Assembly: GCA_035048485.1 (NCBI GenBank)
Contig: CM068587.1
Coordinates: 30,026,534-30,090,533, forward strand
Length of the DNA: 64,000 nucleotides
Origin: Pteria penguin
Lineage: Eukaryota > Mollusca > Bivalvia > Pterioida > Pteriidae
Reading direction: 5' to 3'
A program made the position numbers and the translations under genes. The notes below the pieces were generated by a model. The model saw nothing but the letters and a program-made list of their open reading frames with translations, had not been told where the DNA came from and ran no database searches. This document shows positions 48,001 through 56,283 of this stretch, one piece after another; position 1 is the first letter of the stretch; the number at the start of each line of letters is the position of its first letter.

Positions 48001-48560
48001 GACAAAATTAAGAAAAGCAAGGGGGGAGATTGTTATCAGCAGATTTACGAGAAGTTGTATTCACACTATAAGAGTTCTTTTCTGTGGGTACAACTTTTTC
48101 TTAACCAACAATTCCTGATTCAAAATATATATAATACATTTATCAACACTGGAATATATCCCTGTTATCATTCAGGATTTATAAAAAGAAATTTATACAG
48201 TTTCTAATCTTATTTTAAATTTATAACACTAAAGTAATTGTAATTACGACATTGTTCTTTTCAATGTATTACCTTTTCATGTTTTACATAATTTCGAATT
48301 AAGGAATTTCAGGCGTTTTCTTAATCATATTTTAAAAGCGATCTATTTGTATATAACATCGTATGAAAGGCGGAAAAGGAAATAAGGTAAATAATGAAAT
48401 GATTTGTTTACATTATTTCAGCCACGACCTCCTAAGTATCCTGACGGCGGTAAACGATGAGGTTAGCAAGATAAATCTCAATGATCGCAAAAAAGATAAG
48501 GTGTATAAGCAGGTTCCTAATCCACAACATACACTGACCAAGAAGATTTACTTCACATGA
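39916..48560 (+). CDS. Copy B: TPR-TIR-caspase gene with a nonsense codon in exon 3
   Basis: Exons 39916-42076, 42180-42488, 43144-43236, 43641-43730, 46355-46654, 46997-47213 and 48422-48560; total 3309 nt, exactly 1103 codons with the stop, all GT-AG and phase-consistent. Domain order: TPR-like helices (about 49-500), TIR (about 689-823), linker, caspase large subunit (GIALIINN, MSHGD, FFIQACQG) and small subunit (IIPDKSD ... TKKIYF). Catalytic His (46501-46503) and Cys (46630-46632) are present. Exon 3, however, reads DLPSY-stop-MEARPRG because AAA has become TAA (43215-43217). Full-length protein needs read-through or skipping of exon 3, which is symmetrical and would preserve frame. Likely role: a sensor/effector joining TIR signalling to caspase proteolysis; inferred from domains only. 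Confidence 0.85.
42180..42488 (+). CDS. Copy B exon 2: remainder of TIR domain
   Basis: 103 codons: GFIFERQYQTDIQEDDLL, NIIVILSKYFVDVTAKK, LMRELRQRKSQVICISVES, LRWLLDDSLDGYSRPVNWKK. Box 2 has QYQTD instead of the QYQPG of copy A. LMREL keeps a Glu near the NADase catalytic position. Donor GTAAGA at 42489. Confidence 0.88.
42489..42568 (+). other. Open read-through of intron 2 (possible short isoform tail)
   Basis: If intron 2 is retained, the TIR frame continues as GKNSIIVYDTDNSSLSDNAF, GMSAVL and stop at 42566-42568. An AATAAA follows at 42620-42625. Copy C has the same tail (stop at 60619-60621). Copy A has a different tail of similar length. Confidence 0.4.
42620..42625 (+). promoter_or_regulatory. 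Candidate intronic polyadenylation signal, copy B
   Basis: AATAAA 52 bp after the read-through stop; further AATAAA motifs follow at about 42659 and 42673. Copy C equivalent at 60673-60678. Functional use is inference. Confidence 0.4.
43144..43236 (+). pseudogene. Copy B exon 3 with premature stop
   Basis: Reads GNYSSTLQSMKRLQLEG, VQDLPSY, TAA stop (43215-43217), MEARPRG. A and C have AAA at this codon. Splice sites remain TAG/GTAAGG. Confidence 0.93.
43641..43730 (+). CDS. Copy B exon 4: first strand of caspase fold
   Basis: GIALIINNISFENEEGKK, RFGPREGATIDT. REGATID matches the RxGTxxD loop that supplies an S1-pocket Arg in caspases. 90 nt, symmetrical phase 1. Confidence 0.88.
44041..44292 (+). 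mobile_element. tRNA-headed SINE in intron 4, copy B
   Basis: Head-like GTAGGGCAGTGGTGAGGTGC, a worn B-box (GGGTTTGACTCC), body with CCAGGTCCCGCGCCACGGTA and GATATCGGCAGCTTAAACGT, tail (AATC)n. Orthologous copies: 62099-62350 in C, and the amplified relic at 26632-26935 in A. Confidence 0.75.
44371..45101. mobile_element. MITE-like element with imperfect terminal inverted repeats
   Basis: The left end ACTGTTAACGATTTTTGTTC and the right end, read in reverse complement as ACTGTAAACGATTTTATTTT, pair as terminal inverted repeats with a CGCG-rich continuation. Internally GCGAGGACTTTATTTTCGCG faces AATAAAGTCCTAGCGAATAA, giving a strong hairpin at about 44389-44460. No transposase. Present in B and C (62429-63142), apparently absent from A. 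Confidence 0.65.
45165..45235. repeat. Diverged 20-bp repeat, copy B intron 4
   Basis: Three units of the CACGTTATACAACAAAATGT type, each with several substitutions. Confidence 0.75.
46355..46654 (+). CDS. Copy B exon 5: caspase large-subunit core
   Basis: 300 nt, phase 1-1. Reads ERLRKLWTSLHFEIEL, NLTKNEMLETL, YDCLVVCIMSHGDLGIVYGS, DGTPLEINDIVAKF and KPKVFFIQACQGPNRLQ. MSHGD holds the catalytic His, and QACQG the catalytic Cys (canonical QACRG, here Arg to Gln; some active caspases have QACQG). Fully open. Confidence 0.95.
46997..47213 (+). CDS. Copy B exon 6: intersubunit linker and small-subunit start
   Basis: Starts GAELGSDSGNGEESPGATQQ (acidic linker with possible Asp cleavage sites), then SVIIPDKSDILIGQSTTPGD, VSLRHMGQKRGSIYIDVLV and RQIEKFRK. 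The SLRH loop keeps the S1 Arg of caspase SWRN but has Leu for Trp. Donor GTATGT at 47214, phase 2. Confidence 0.92.
47330..47782. repeat. 41-bp minisatellite in intron 6 of copy B
   Basis: Eleven copies of a unit with TATTACCCTCCATCATGTAT and GACTTCCGGCTACTAGCTTA, beginning about 120 bp after exon 6. Very homogeneous. A single related unit seems to exist in copy A (about 29980: ATTATTACGCTCAATCAAGT), where it is not amplified. Confidence 0.95.
48422..48560 (+). CDS. Copy B exon 7: C-terminal caspase exon
   Basis: Acceptor TTATTTCAG; reads HDLLSILTAVNDEVSKINL, DKVYKQVPNPQHTLTKKIYF, T and stop (48558-48560). Matches the caspase C-terminus and the exons at 5208 and 32324. Confidence 0.93.
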
Positions 48561-49747
48561 TGGCAGTGAAACGCCAGGCGATGAAAATATCTACAAACGT
48601 TAATATGATGTGCAAAATGTCTGTGATATCATCTTAACATAGATATATATTTCCAATTAATAGCTAACATGAAACCCTTTCAATTGTTATTGATACCCTA
48701 TGCAATGTGGTGAGGAATACTCCTGTGTCATCTATGTGTTTTGGACAATCATGGTGATTGTTGTTGGTCAAGCAGGAGGCACTTACTACACTTGAGAATC
48801 TGATCGTTTCCAGGAATGGATGTATGTGATTATAAAAACATTAGTGGCATAGCACCTATTTTATTCATACTTTATTTCAACAAAATATTTAGCGATTTTA
48901 ATAGCAATTAGAGCAGAAATTTCCACTATTGTTTCCAGAAAATGTCCGTATGTACCAGCGCTCTTCACCGAAAACTTTGCTCTCGGAAGAACAACTTGTT
49001 CAACACATCTTGCCAGTCGTTACTGAAATAATTTTATATTCGCTTGATTTACCATCTCATGATTAGTTTTTCGATAAACGTCATCACTACAGCAAATTCA
49101 ACGTTCGTTTTGGTAGAGGTGCGTGCGACGTTATAGAGATCTCACAACGCAAAGTATTATTTAAAAAAGAAAAATAAATTAAAAAAAACCTCAACAGGTT
49201 AATGAAATGTCAGATTGTCTGACAAAATGACAGAGACGTCCAAAACTATGTATGGTCATGAATGGAAATAATTACCATAATGTAGCGACACATTGCTGTT
49301 TTGACTTTTTTACATTGTTTGTAATGTATCTTTATTTCATTGTATTTTTAATCGTAGCATTATATTATAATTAAATTATGTAATTATTTCTTACTATTTA
49401 CATATACATATATGTATGGTGAGATAGTAGAATATTCTTACAGGCTACCAGGCACTAACATCAACATGTTTGATGATATGTTGTTGATCTTATCCAAAAG
49501 CAATGTCTTATTGATCAGCTTGAGGTATTCATATTTTTCTCATGGCGTGTGAACCATAAAATACGCGAGTTTCGAGATACAGATCCGGACGGAGATTTTG
49601 GGAATTTTACGTGGGGAGGGTGGGAAAGGTTTACATCCGTCTATGTGCAACGTTAATTACCCGCTTTGTTTAAACCAATACATGAAAATAATGAAAGATA
49701 ACAATCTCTTTATGTTCAAATAGATTTTATAAAATCGTAATGAAACT
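48561..49747. other. 3' flank of copy B
   Basis: Initial part is homologous to the flank of copy A (32457 on); no further feature recognised. Confidence 0.5.
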
Positions 49748-49885
49748 CAAGACAGTCTCCTTCAGTGACTAGAATAGTAGGGCTCAAGACAGTGTCATCA
49801 ATTATCACATAGCTTATGTAGTTTATTTTGTACATACTTCTTCTCTCATAAATTTGTAACTTCAATTGGATCAAAATGTAATCAT
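49748..49885. repeat. Remnant of the 32-bp minisatellite and its flank
   Basis: CTCAAGACAGTCTCCTTCAG and a second unit are followed at once by TCATCAATTATCACATAGCT. In the A/B interval these are separated by about 1.1 kb (34866-35958), so that stretch is deleted here or was added there. Confidence 0.8.
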
Positions 49886-49992
49886 CTATTTTTAATGTTT
49901 GGGAGGTTAGAATATCTATTTAAAATCCAATTCCTGCAAGAACTTCAGATTAAGCCCCTTTGATGTTGCAGTAAGATTAGACTAAATAAATA

Positions 49993-50046
49993 TAAAACAT
50001 ATATACCTTCTAATTTTGTGCACCAGATGAGCATTTCGACAACTTA
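49993..50046 (-). repeat. Inverted copy of the ACATAAGTTGTCGAAAT repeat
   Basis: Reverse complement matches the blocks at 7571 and 7948. Confidence 0.75.
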
Positions 50047-50369
50047 TGTACAAAATCCACATAAAAACTACATCATCGGCAGATGAAAGAGGGTTTCTAG
50101 ATTTACAGTATTTCCTTTCGATGGAAGTTTTACCAAGTAAGTTATTGCTGATTATTTATCATTTAAGAGGAAGGAAACCTTCCCCAACCTCCTTTCTTTT
50201 CCTTGGCAAAATTTCATCACTTCGAAAATTATTGGACTAGCCCCGTGAATCACATATGTCCTATGTTCACACTGAAACACAAAATTTGGTAGTCCTTTAC
50301 AACTGTATATATATTACAGTCCGAGTAAGGAGCATTGATTATTTGTATCTTTTCCACAATGACGTATTC

Positions 50370-50690
50370 ATATAAACCTTAATTTATTTTTAATGAATAA
50401 ATGTTAACAATTTTCATTCTAGAATTAAAAGTGTAAACTATCAGTGGCGTAGCCAAGTTTGAAAATGTGGAAAGGTACGATTCGCCTGAAAAAAACCCCC
50501 ATCTTTTTCGTTACTTTACGTTTGTTAAGAAATGATAAGAAGTCCGCCGAAGGGAAAGTATGAATTAAATAGTAAGAAACACCCAGTAACATATAGTTTG
50601 TCTTGTTACTTACATTTGTTAGTTACGACTTTTGATTATCAATTAACACAAACTTCTGAAAAGGGAGACACGTTCTTCACTTTTTCTTAA
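50370..50690 (+). repeat. Left direct repeat flanking the DIRS-like relic
   Basis: Shares TATAAACCTT.ATTT, CATTCTAGAAT-like sequence, GTGGAAAGG..C.ATT, CATCTTTTTCGTTA and AAAGGGA.GACAC with 54795-55010 in the same order. Both copies are diverged. Confidence 0.6.
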
Positions 50691-51050
50691 ATTTATCCCT
50701 TAAATGATAATTGCGGTTATTAAAGCGAATAAAGCCTAACTATATTATTTAATATTCAAAGAAGGACAACGCTATTTCAATTAAATTATGCCAATTTGTT
50801 TATCATTGTTTCTCCCTCTTTTCATCATCAAACTTATGGTAAAAAAAGCTCCGAAAATCTGTTTGATATGTGTTTAATTTCTCATCATTGCAACTCAGGA
50901 TAGGAGAGATACACTTCTGTAAGCTCATTTTTTGAGGTCCATGTTATAATCATACGGCATTCTATATGTGTCGCTGACGTAAAGTGAAATTTGTAGAAAG
51001 CGCCATTCCACCATTCGTCCTATGCAATCGTTGGGGTATCAGTCATGCAG
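50691..51050. other. Non-coding leader of the retroelement region
   Basis: AT-rich, no recognised feature. Confidence 0.3.
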
Positions 51051-51079
51051 TGTTGTAGCATTATTGTTTAATTAGACCT

Positions 51080-51400
51080 CTAACAGTCGTGGTCGTCATG
51101 CAGTCCGGGAGGTACCACCTGCTCCAATTCCTGAATGGCCTGCCGGTGTTCCATAAGTTCAACTGCTTTGTCCAATACTTAACCAGCCTACATCTATTGC
51201 ACCAGCTTCTAACCAGGATGACCTGTCACCTATACCTCAGGTTACTTCTGGTCCATCTTCCAGTTACACAGGTATGGGTTTTGTACTTTTTGCACAAAAT
51301 TTTGATGCAATTCTAATTTTAAGTGTTTCAGATACTCTTGGGATACATATTCCCTTAAATATAAAAGATACGTCGCTCCCAGGAATTTATTCCCATGGAG
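51080..51400 (+). pseudogene. Possible gag-like remnant
   Basis: One frame reads SNSRGRHAVREVPPAPIPEW (Pro-rich), later SDTLGIHIPLNIKDTSLPG, which resembles the pattern HVPxxxKxKIWxGE in gag of this retrotransposon class. Weak; broken by stops. Confidence 0.35.
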
Positions 51401-52199
51401 AAAAGCGTGAAAAAGAGCATATTGACCACTTTATTATTCAACTCGAATTAGTAAATGATCAATTTAGGGTACAAAACAGAACATACGAATATATATATAT
51501 ATCCTCTATCGAAAAAAGTGCGATGCTTTCTTAGTCTTTACTGTTGTATATCTTAGTATGCATTATGGCGACATCCGGGCAATTTAAAATATTTGCATAC
51601 CATTAGCTTTGGTACCAATAGGAGCCGAGGTTGTTCCTTGTTGAAATATGATAAACAGTTTAGGTTAAGAATAGTCTAAAACCCATTTATAAGCTGGAGT
51701 GTGATTGATCAGGAGCTACAGCTTCTATACATGTCTTCCCCTTCTCGTTCCACTGAGACGCCAAAACATGTTTTGACTTTAATAACAAAGAGAATTGCTC
51801 GAAACCCACGAAGAATTTTGCCCATTTCTGCATTAAATGTAGTAAAATCCACTCATTAACGATATGCTGATTTAGGGACAATTCCACGATGTCATGCTTA
51901 CCACCCGCTCAAAAACATTTTCGTCCCATTCATAATGAACCCCGTCAAACCCCAAACCTCAATTCCGCTATAAATTTGAATCCCAACTTAGGTTCCAGTT
52001 TAATCAAATGACTTTGGGAAGTCGGTTCATCTTCAATCAAGATTGAAAATTTATAGCCTATACTAAACAATTACCCTGACATATCTACAGTTGCCGTACT
52101 TTCATCAGGCTTTATAAAAGGATTTTTTCTTGAATTTTTCTGGCCTTAGGGTTCCAGTATACCATAAGAACATGAAATCATGTAACTCATACACAAGAA

Positions 52200-52880
52200 A
52201 ATTTAGATATACTGTCGAATGAACTTAAATTAGTCTGTATAATAGGTCCACTAAATTTTAAACCTATATCAAACCGAAAGTGTAATTCTGTTGGTATTTT
52301 TTCTAGGAGAGTTGGCAGTTGGCTTCCTATAACAAATTTGTCGGCTCCAATTGGTAACAGTATTAATGCATTCATTAACTCCAAGTTGTGTACAGTATGT
52401 TACTCATCATTTAATAAAGTCATCGAAATGTCACAAACATTAGGCCAAAGTTCTTTTTTTTTTGCAAAATGGACATCACTATTGCTTTTCGTTTATTACC
52501 AAATCACCTTTCAGACGTCATGCCTTTTAGGCATACATTTTAACGGCAATTTCTATATTGATAAATGCATGCCCATTGATTGTTATATTCCGTGTTCCAC
52601 ATTTGAGAAATTTTCCACTTTTCTGCTTTGGGCTTTGGAATTTTAGTCGCAGGATCACAATATATTTCATTATTTGGATTATTTCTTATTTATGGGCAGT
52701 AATGACTCCCAAGATTGCAACAAATTAGCTGACAATTTTCAATTATTCTGCACTGATTTGGGTCTTCCTATTAACACTAACAAATCTGAAGGGCCTTCTA
52801 ACATCTTATCTTTTTTAGGCCTTCGTATAGATACTATTCGTCAATGTATTTACATCCCGGACACTGAAATAAAGGAGTAA
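52200..52880 (+). pseudogene. Reverse transcriptase of DIRS-like element
   Basis: Reads LVCIIGPLNFKPISNRKCNS, NLSAPIGNSINAFINSKLC, CLLGIHFNGNFYIDKCMPID, STFEKFSTFLLWALEF, a stop, then YLDYFLFMGSNDSQDC (catalytic YxDDF-like box, here LDYF) and NILSFLGLRIDTIRQCIYIP. Order and motifs match RT domains of DIRS-group elements (PISNxRxSPVG, SINDFI, FEKFSTxLxW, FLGIxxDT). One of the catalytic Asp residues is replaced by Tyr. Confidence 0.88.
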
Positions 52881-53069
52881 AACGCTTTGCAATCACTTCT
52901 AGGCTAAAAGAAAGTTACACAGAAGGAGCTTCACTCATTTTGTCGTTCTCTTTCCTTTTTTAGTAGAGCTTTGCCTTGTGCTCGTGCCTTCAATCGTAGT
53001 ATGTGTAATGCTGCAATTGGCTTTAAAAAGTATTATAATTTGAAGTAAATAAAGGCAAAAACAGTGACG

Positions 53070-53520
53070 CTGCAAATTCTACACTGATAGCTCAGGGTAT
53101 TGTGGTTGCGGAGTGCATTTCAGTGGCCATTAGGCATATGTGAAATGGCCTTCTCCCTGGAGCGAATCTGTCAGGAAGAATATGGCTTTTCTAGAGTTAT
53201 CCAATATTATCATGGGAATTGGATTTGGACAGATAGTCTCAAAGCTAGGAAAATTGTTTTGAATACAGATAATTTAGCACTTGTCTTAATAACAGAACTA
53301 GTAAATCTAATAGAGTCATGACTTTGATTAGACCCTTAGTCCTGCTTTGCAGCGATAATAACATCCAAGTAAGTGTTGCTCATATACCCGGCTATAAAAA
53401 TGTGATTGTTGATGCAATATTTCGATTTCAGTGGGATCGATTCATTGAGGAGGTGCCAATTGGGGACTCGAATCCAGCACAAGTTCCTACGACATTACTG
53501 AATCTCTTAAACTAGAGTTT
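53070..53520 (+). pseudogene. RNase H domain of DIRS-like element
   Basis: FYTDSSGYCGCGVHFSGHWA starts the domain; frame shifts later give LNTDNLALVLI, MTLIRPLVLLC and VAHIPGYKNVIVDAIFRFQW. This matches the RNase H pattern of DIRS elements (TDxSxxGxG, NxDNxxxV, HIPGxxNxxADxLSRFQ). Confidence 0.85.
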
Positions 53521-53578
53521 AACCACTTAATTCATTCATCAGTTTCAATAAATACGTCTAATATTTATATTTTAGGTT

Positions 53579-53975
53579 TTGGAATCATTCATGCAGTTTA
53601 GAATTAAGTATAAGCTACACAATTTATGGTCCTCTACTGTTGACCAATTGATTAATTACATCCCATTTTTTCTGCTTCTCGTTTATCGCATTCCACTGCA
53701 AAATGCACTTGCATGGTATATGTTCCCATTTACAACTTCAGGGATTACAAGACTGTTCAAAAGCTCTCATTGTTTAAAAGATGTTGGAAGGGTTAAACAG
53801 GGCAAAACTTACAAAAATTCTCGTAATCCAATTTCATTATCGTTACTTAACGATATTATATCGATTCTTCCTTTGGTGTGTTCTGATTCATATGAAACCT
53901 GCCTTTTTCAACTTCATTTGAAATGGCATTTTTTGCCCTCCTTCCTTCTGAGTAACGAGCATGGACATTCACTGT
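53579..53975 (+). pseudogene. Tyrosine recombinase fragment
   Basis: NPISLSLLNDIISILPLVCS, DSYETCLFQLHLKWHF and, in a shifted frame, MAFFALLPSE match the start of the catalytic domain of DIRS-group tyrosine recombinases (pattern PIT...L...L...Y...LF...AFFGxLRxxE). The catalytic His-x-x-Arg and Tyr region is missing: the sequence runs straight into the 42-bp repeat. Confidence 0.8.
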
Positions 53976-54530
53976 ACTAGTATTACAGTCTGAGTAACGA
54001 GCATGGACATTCACTGTACTAGTATTACAGTCTGAGCAACGAGCATGGACATTCACTGTACTAGTATTACAGTCTGAGTAACGAGCATGGACATTCACTG
54101 TACTAGTATTACAGTCTGAGTAACGAGCATGGACATTCACTGTACTAGTATTACAGTCTGAGTAACGAGCATGGACATTCACTGTACTAGTATTACAGTC
54201 TGAGTAACGAGCATGGACATTCACTGTACTAGTATTACAGTCTGAGCAACGAGCATGGACATTCACTGTACTAGTATTACAGTCTGAGCAACGAGCATGG
54301 ACATTCACTGTACTAGTATTACAGTCTGAGCAACGCGCATGGACATTCACTGTACTAGTATTACAGTTTGAGTGACGAGCATGGACATTCTCTGTACTAG
54401 TATTACAGTTTGAGTAACGAGCATGGACATTCTCTGTACTAGTATTACAGTCTGAGTAACGAGCATGGACGTTCACTGTATTTGTATCTGAGTAATGAGC
54501 ATGGACATTCACTAGTACTGGTATCCGTCA
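53951..54530. repeat. 42-bp minisatellite
   Basis: About 14 copies of a unit with GAGTAACGAGCATGGACATT, CACTGTACTAGTATTACAGT. Since 42 is divisible by three, a 218-codon minus-strand frame of NVHARYSDCNTSTV repeats results; it has no independent support as a gene. Confidence 0.95.
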
Positions 54531-54690
54531 ATCAAAATCTTTCATTGTACTAGTATTACAGTATGGGTAAAGGCACATACTTTCATCATACTAGTTTCAC
54601 AGTCAGAGTGACGAGCACGGACATTCACTCTACTAGTATCACAGACTGCATAAAGAACATGGACATTCACTGTACTTGTATCTACACCTC
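54531..54690. repeat. Degenerate edge of the 42-bp minisatellite
   Basis: Three to four worn units (GTACTAGTATTACAGTATGG, GACGAGCACGGACATTCACT). Confidence 0.8.
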
Positions 54691-54794
54691 TGTTATGTCA
54701 TGAAGGAATTCATCGAAATGAAAACTTTTCTCTTCTTTAAGAGAATCATATGCTATGTGTTATATTCTTTTCATTTGTGTCTATTGTTACACTG

Positions 54795-55010
54795 ACGTAT
54801 AAACCTTTATTTTACGAATATAAGTAACAATGTTCATTCCAAATGTAAAATATATCTGACAGAGGTGTAGGGAAGTTTAAAACATGGAAAGGCATGATTT
54901 AACTGAATTTTTTTTAAATCATCTTTTTCGTTATATAGAATTATTTGTTATTAATACGGCGTTTGATTACCAACAAACACAAAACTTTGAAAGGGAAGAC
55001 ACACTCCCCA
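54795..55010 (+). repeat. Right direct repeat flanking the DIRS-like relic
   Basis: See 50370-50690. Same order of blocks, shorter. Confidence 0.6.
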
Positions 55011-55139
55011 CTCTGAATTCCGCCTAGCTACCTCCATTCTCGTACACTAAAGTCCTTGAACTCATTTTAATATAAATGTGGTACAATGAATTAATTATAC
55101 ATTTTGTTGTGTTGATATATGTTCTTTACCTTGTTTCAC

Positions 55140-55690
55140 TCGATGAATTGATTGGGTTGATATATCGGTAGACTGGTTGGATGAATTGATTGGGTTGATA
55201 TATCGGTAGACTGGTTGATATATCGGTAGACTGGTTGGATGAATTGATTGGGTTGATATATCGGTAGACTGGTTAAATGAATTGATTGGGTTGATATATC
55301 GGTAGACTGGTTGGATGAATTGATTGGGTTGATATATCGGTAGACTGGTTAAATGAATTGATTGGGTTGATGAATCGGTAGACTGGTTAGATGAATTGAT
55401 TGGGTTGATTCATTGGGTGAATTGATTGAGTAGATTGATTGGGTAGATTGATTGGATGGATTGGTCGGGTAGATTGATTTGGGTAATTGATTAGGTGGAT
55501 TGATTGGGCTGATTGATTAAGTGAAGTGATTGGGTCTGTTGATTAGGTAGATTGATGGGGTAGAATGATTGGGTAGATTGATTGGGTAGATTGATTGGAT
55601 GGATTGGTTGGGTAGATTGATTGGGTTGATTGATTGGGTGTGGAGATTGAGTGAATTGATTGATTGGGCTATTGATTTGGTGGATTCTGA
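55140..55690. repeat. 38-bp minisatellite grading into (TTGATTGGG)n-type repeat
   Basis: About seven copies of TTGATTGGGTTGATATATCG with GTAGACTGGTTGGATGAA, then about 290 bp of shorter, less regular units. Frames of up to 98 codons (INLPNQS-like on the minus strand) are by-products. Confidence 0.92.
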
Positions 55691-55745
55691 AATTTTGAAG
55701 TGGAAGTTGCAACATAAAGCAGATGCGGTTGTGAAACGCGAATGC

Positions 55746-55960
55746 CCCGGCGGCAACAAAGTCCAAATAAGACAAATTTTGAAAAGTACGTTAAAGGTCA
55801 CCGTCAAGGGCACTAGGTCAATAACCTTTTTGTAATTGGAAAAGACCTTATTAGTATGGTATACATGCCAAATATGAAGTTTCTATCTCTCATGGCTCAA
55901 AAGTTATGGCGAAGGTTAAAGTTGACAACAAACAAACAAACAGACAGACAGGTCAAAACA
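55746..55960 (+). repeat. Copy of the CGGCGGCAACAAAGTC dispersed repeat
   Basis: Same start and the same AAAGTTGACAACAAACAAAC, CAGACAG end as at 2920-3125. Confidence 0.8.
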
Positions 55961-56164
55961 ATCTGGGCCATACAAAGAAACATTTCTTTCACAAAAAGAT
56001 TTTCAAATCTCAACGTAACGTGGGTTCAAAGATTCTATACAACAAACTCAACATGTCAATACAATGTGATTTGTGTCCTTACGATATTTCAACATAACAT
56101 TTTGTATAAGAATATTTGCTGTTATGTAAAAATAGATAACGAAACCGAAACTGAAAGTCAACTT

Positions 56165-56255
56165 GTTCCTGATAAAGGGCTTGCCAAGGGGAACTTCTGC
56201 AAAATAAAGCTCATTGTGACTTCTCTTGAGTTCGGTAATGATTCTGAATAAACGA
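56165..56255 (+). repeat. Dispersed repeat shared with 20041-20135
   Basis: GGGAACTTCTGCAAAATAAA and GCTCATTGTGACTTCTCTTG; immediately left of the insert boundary. Confidence 0.7.
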
Positions 56256-56283
56256 GTGAAACATAAAATGGTCGTTTTAAGGA

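Larger units (their letters stand above)
36053..49885 (+). repeat. Segmental duplication unit, copy B side
   Basis: From GTTGACGTCTACCGATTCTG (36053) the sequence runs nearly collinear with 56284 to the window end, through the upstream region and copy B/C exons 1-4 and introns. Known differences: a 2030-bp segment present only here (36721-38750), a 60-bp tandem duplication near 39560-39690, about 110 extra bp near 39722-39840, and about 180 bp (45707-45886) absent from C. The unit's right end is defined by 49885, where a 6.4-kb insert begins. Confidence 0.88.
51060..53975 (+). mobile_element. Decayed tyrosine-recombinase retrotransposon (DIRS/Ngaro type)
   Basis: Order on the + strand: possible gag remnant (51080-51400), reverse transcriptase (52200-52880), RNase H (53070-53500) and tyrosine recombinase (53579-53975). 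Many stops and frameshifts. No methyltransferase-like region is visible between RNase H and recombinase, which would fit Ngaro-like elements, but decay could hide it. The recombinase is truncated by a 42-bp minisatellite. Confidence 0.85.
49886..56283. mobile_element. 6398-bp block inserted in the B/C intergenic region
   Basis: In the A/B interval GTAATCAT is followed directly by GTTGACGTCTACCG (36045-36066). In the B/C interval those halves are at 49878-49885 and 56284 on. The block holds a DIRS-like relic, two minisatellites and dispersed repeats. It could have been inserted in several steps. Confidence 0.8.

Noticed and set aside
53856..54512. 218-codon minus-strand frame of NVHARYSDCNTSTV repeats
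   Set aside because: Created by a 42-bp minisatellite, a multiple of three; antisense to the recombinase relic and without other support.
55491..55813. Overlapping frames of INLPNQS-like repeats
   Set aside because: By-products of the TTGATTGGG-type repeat.
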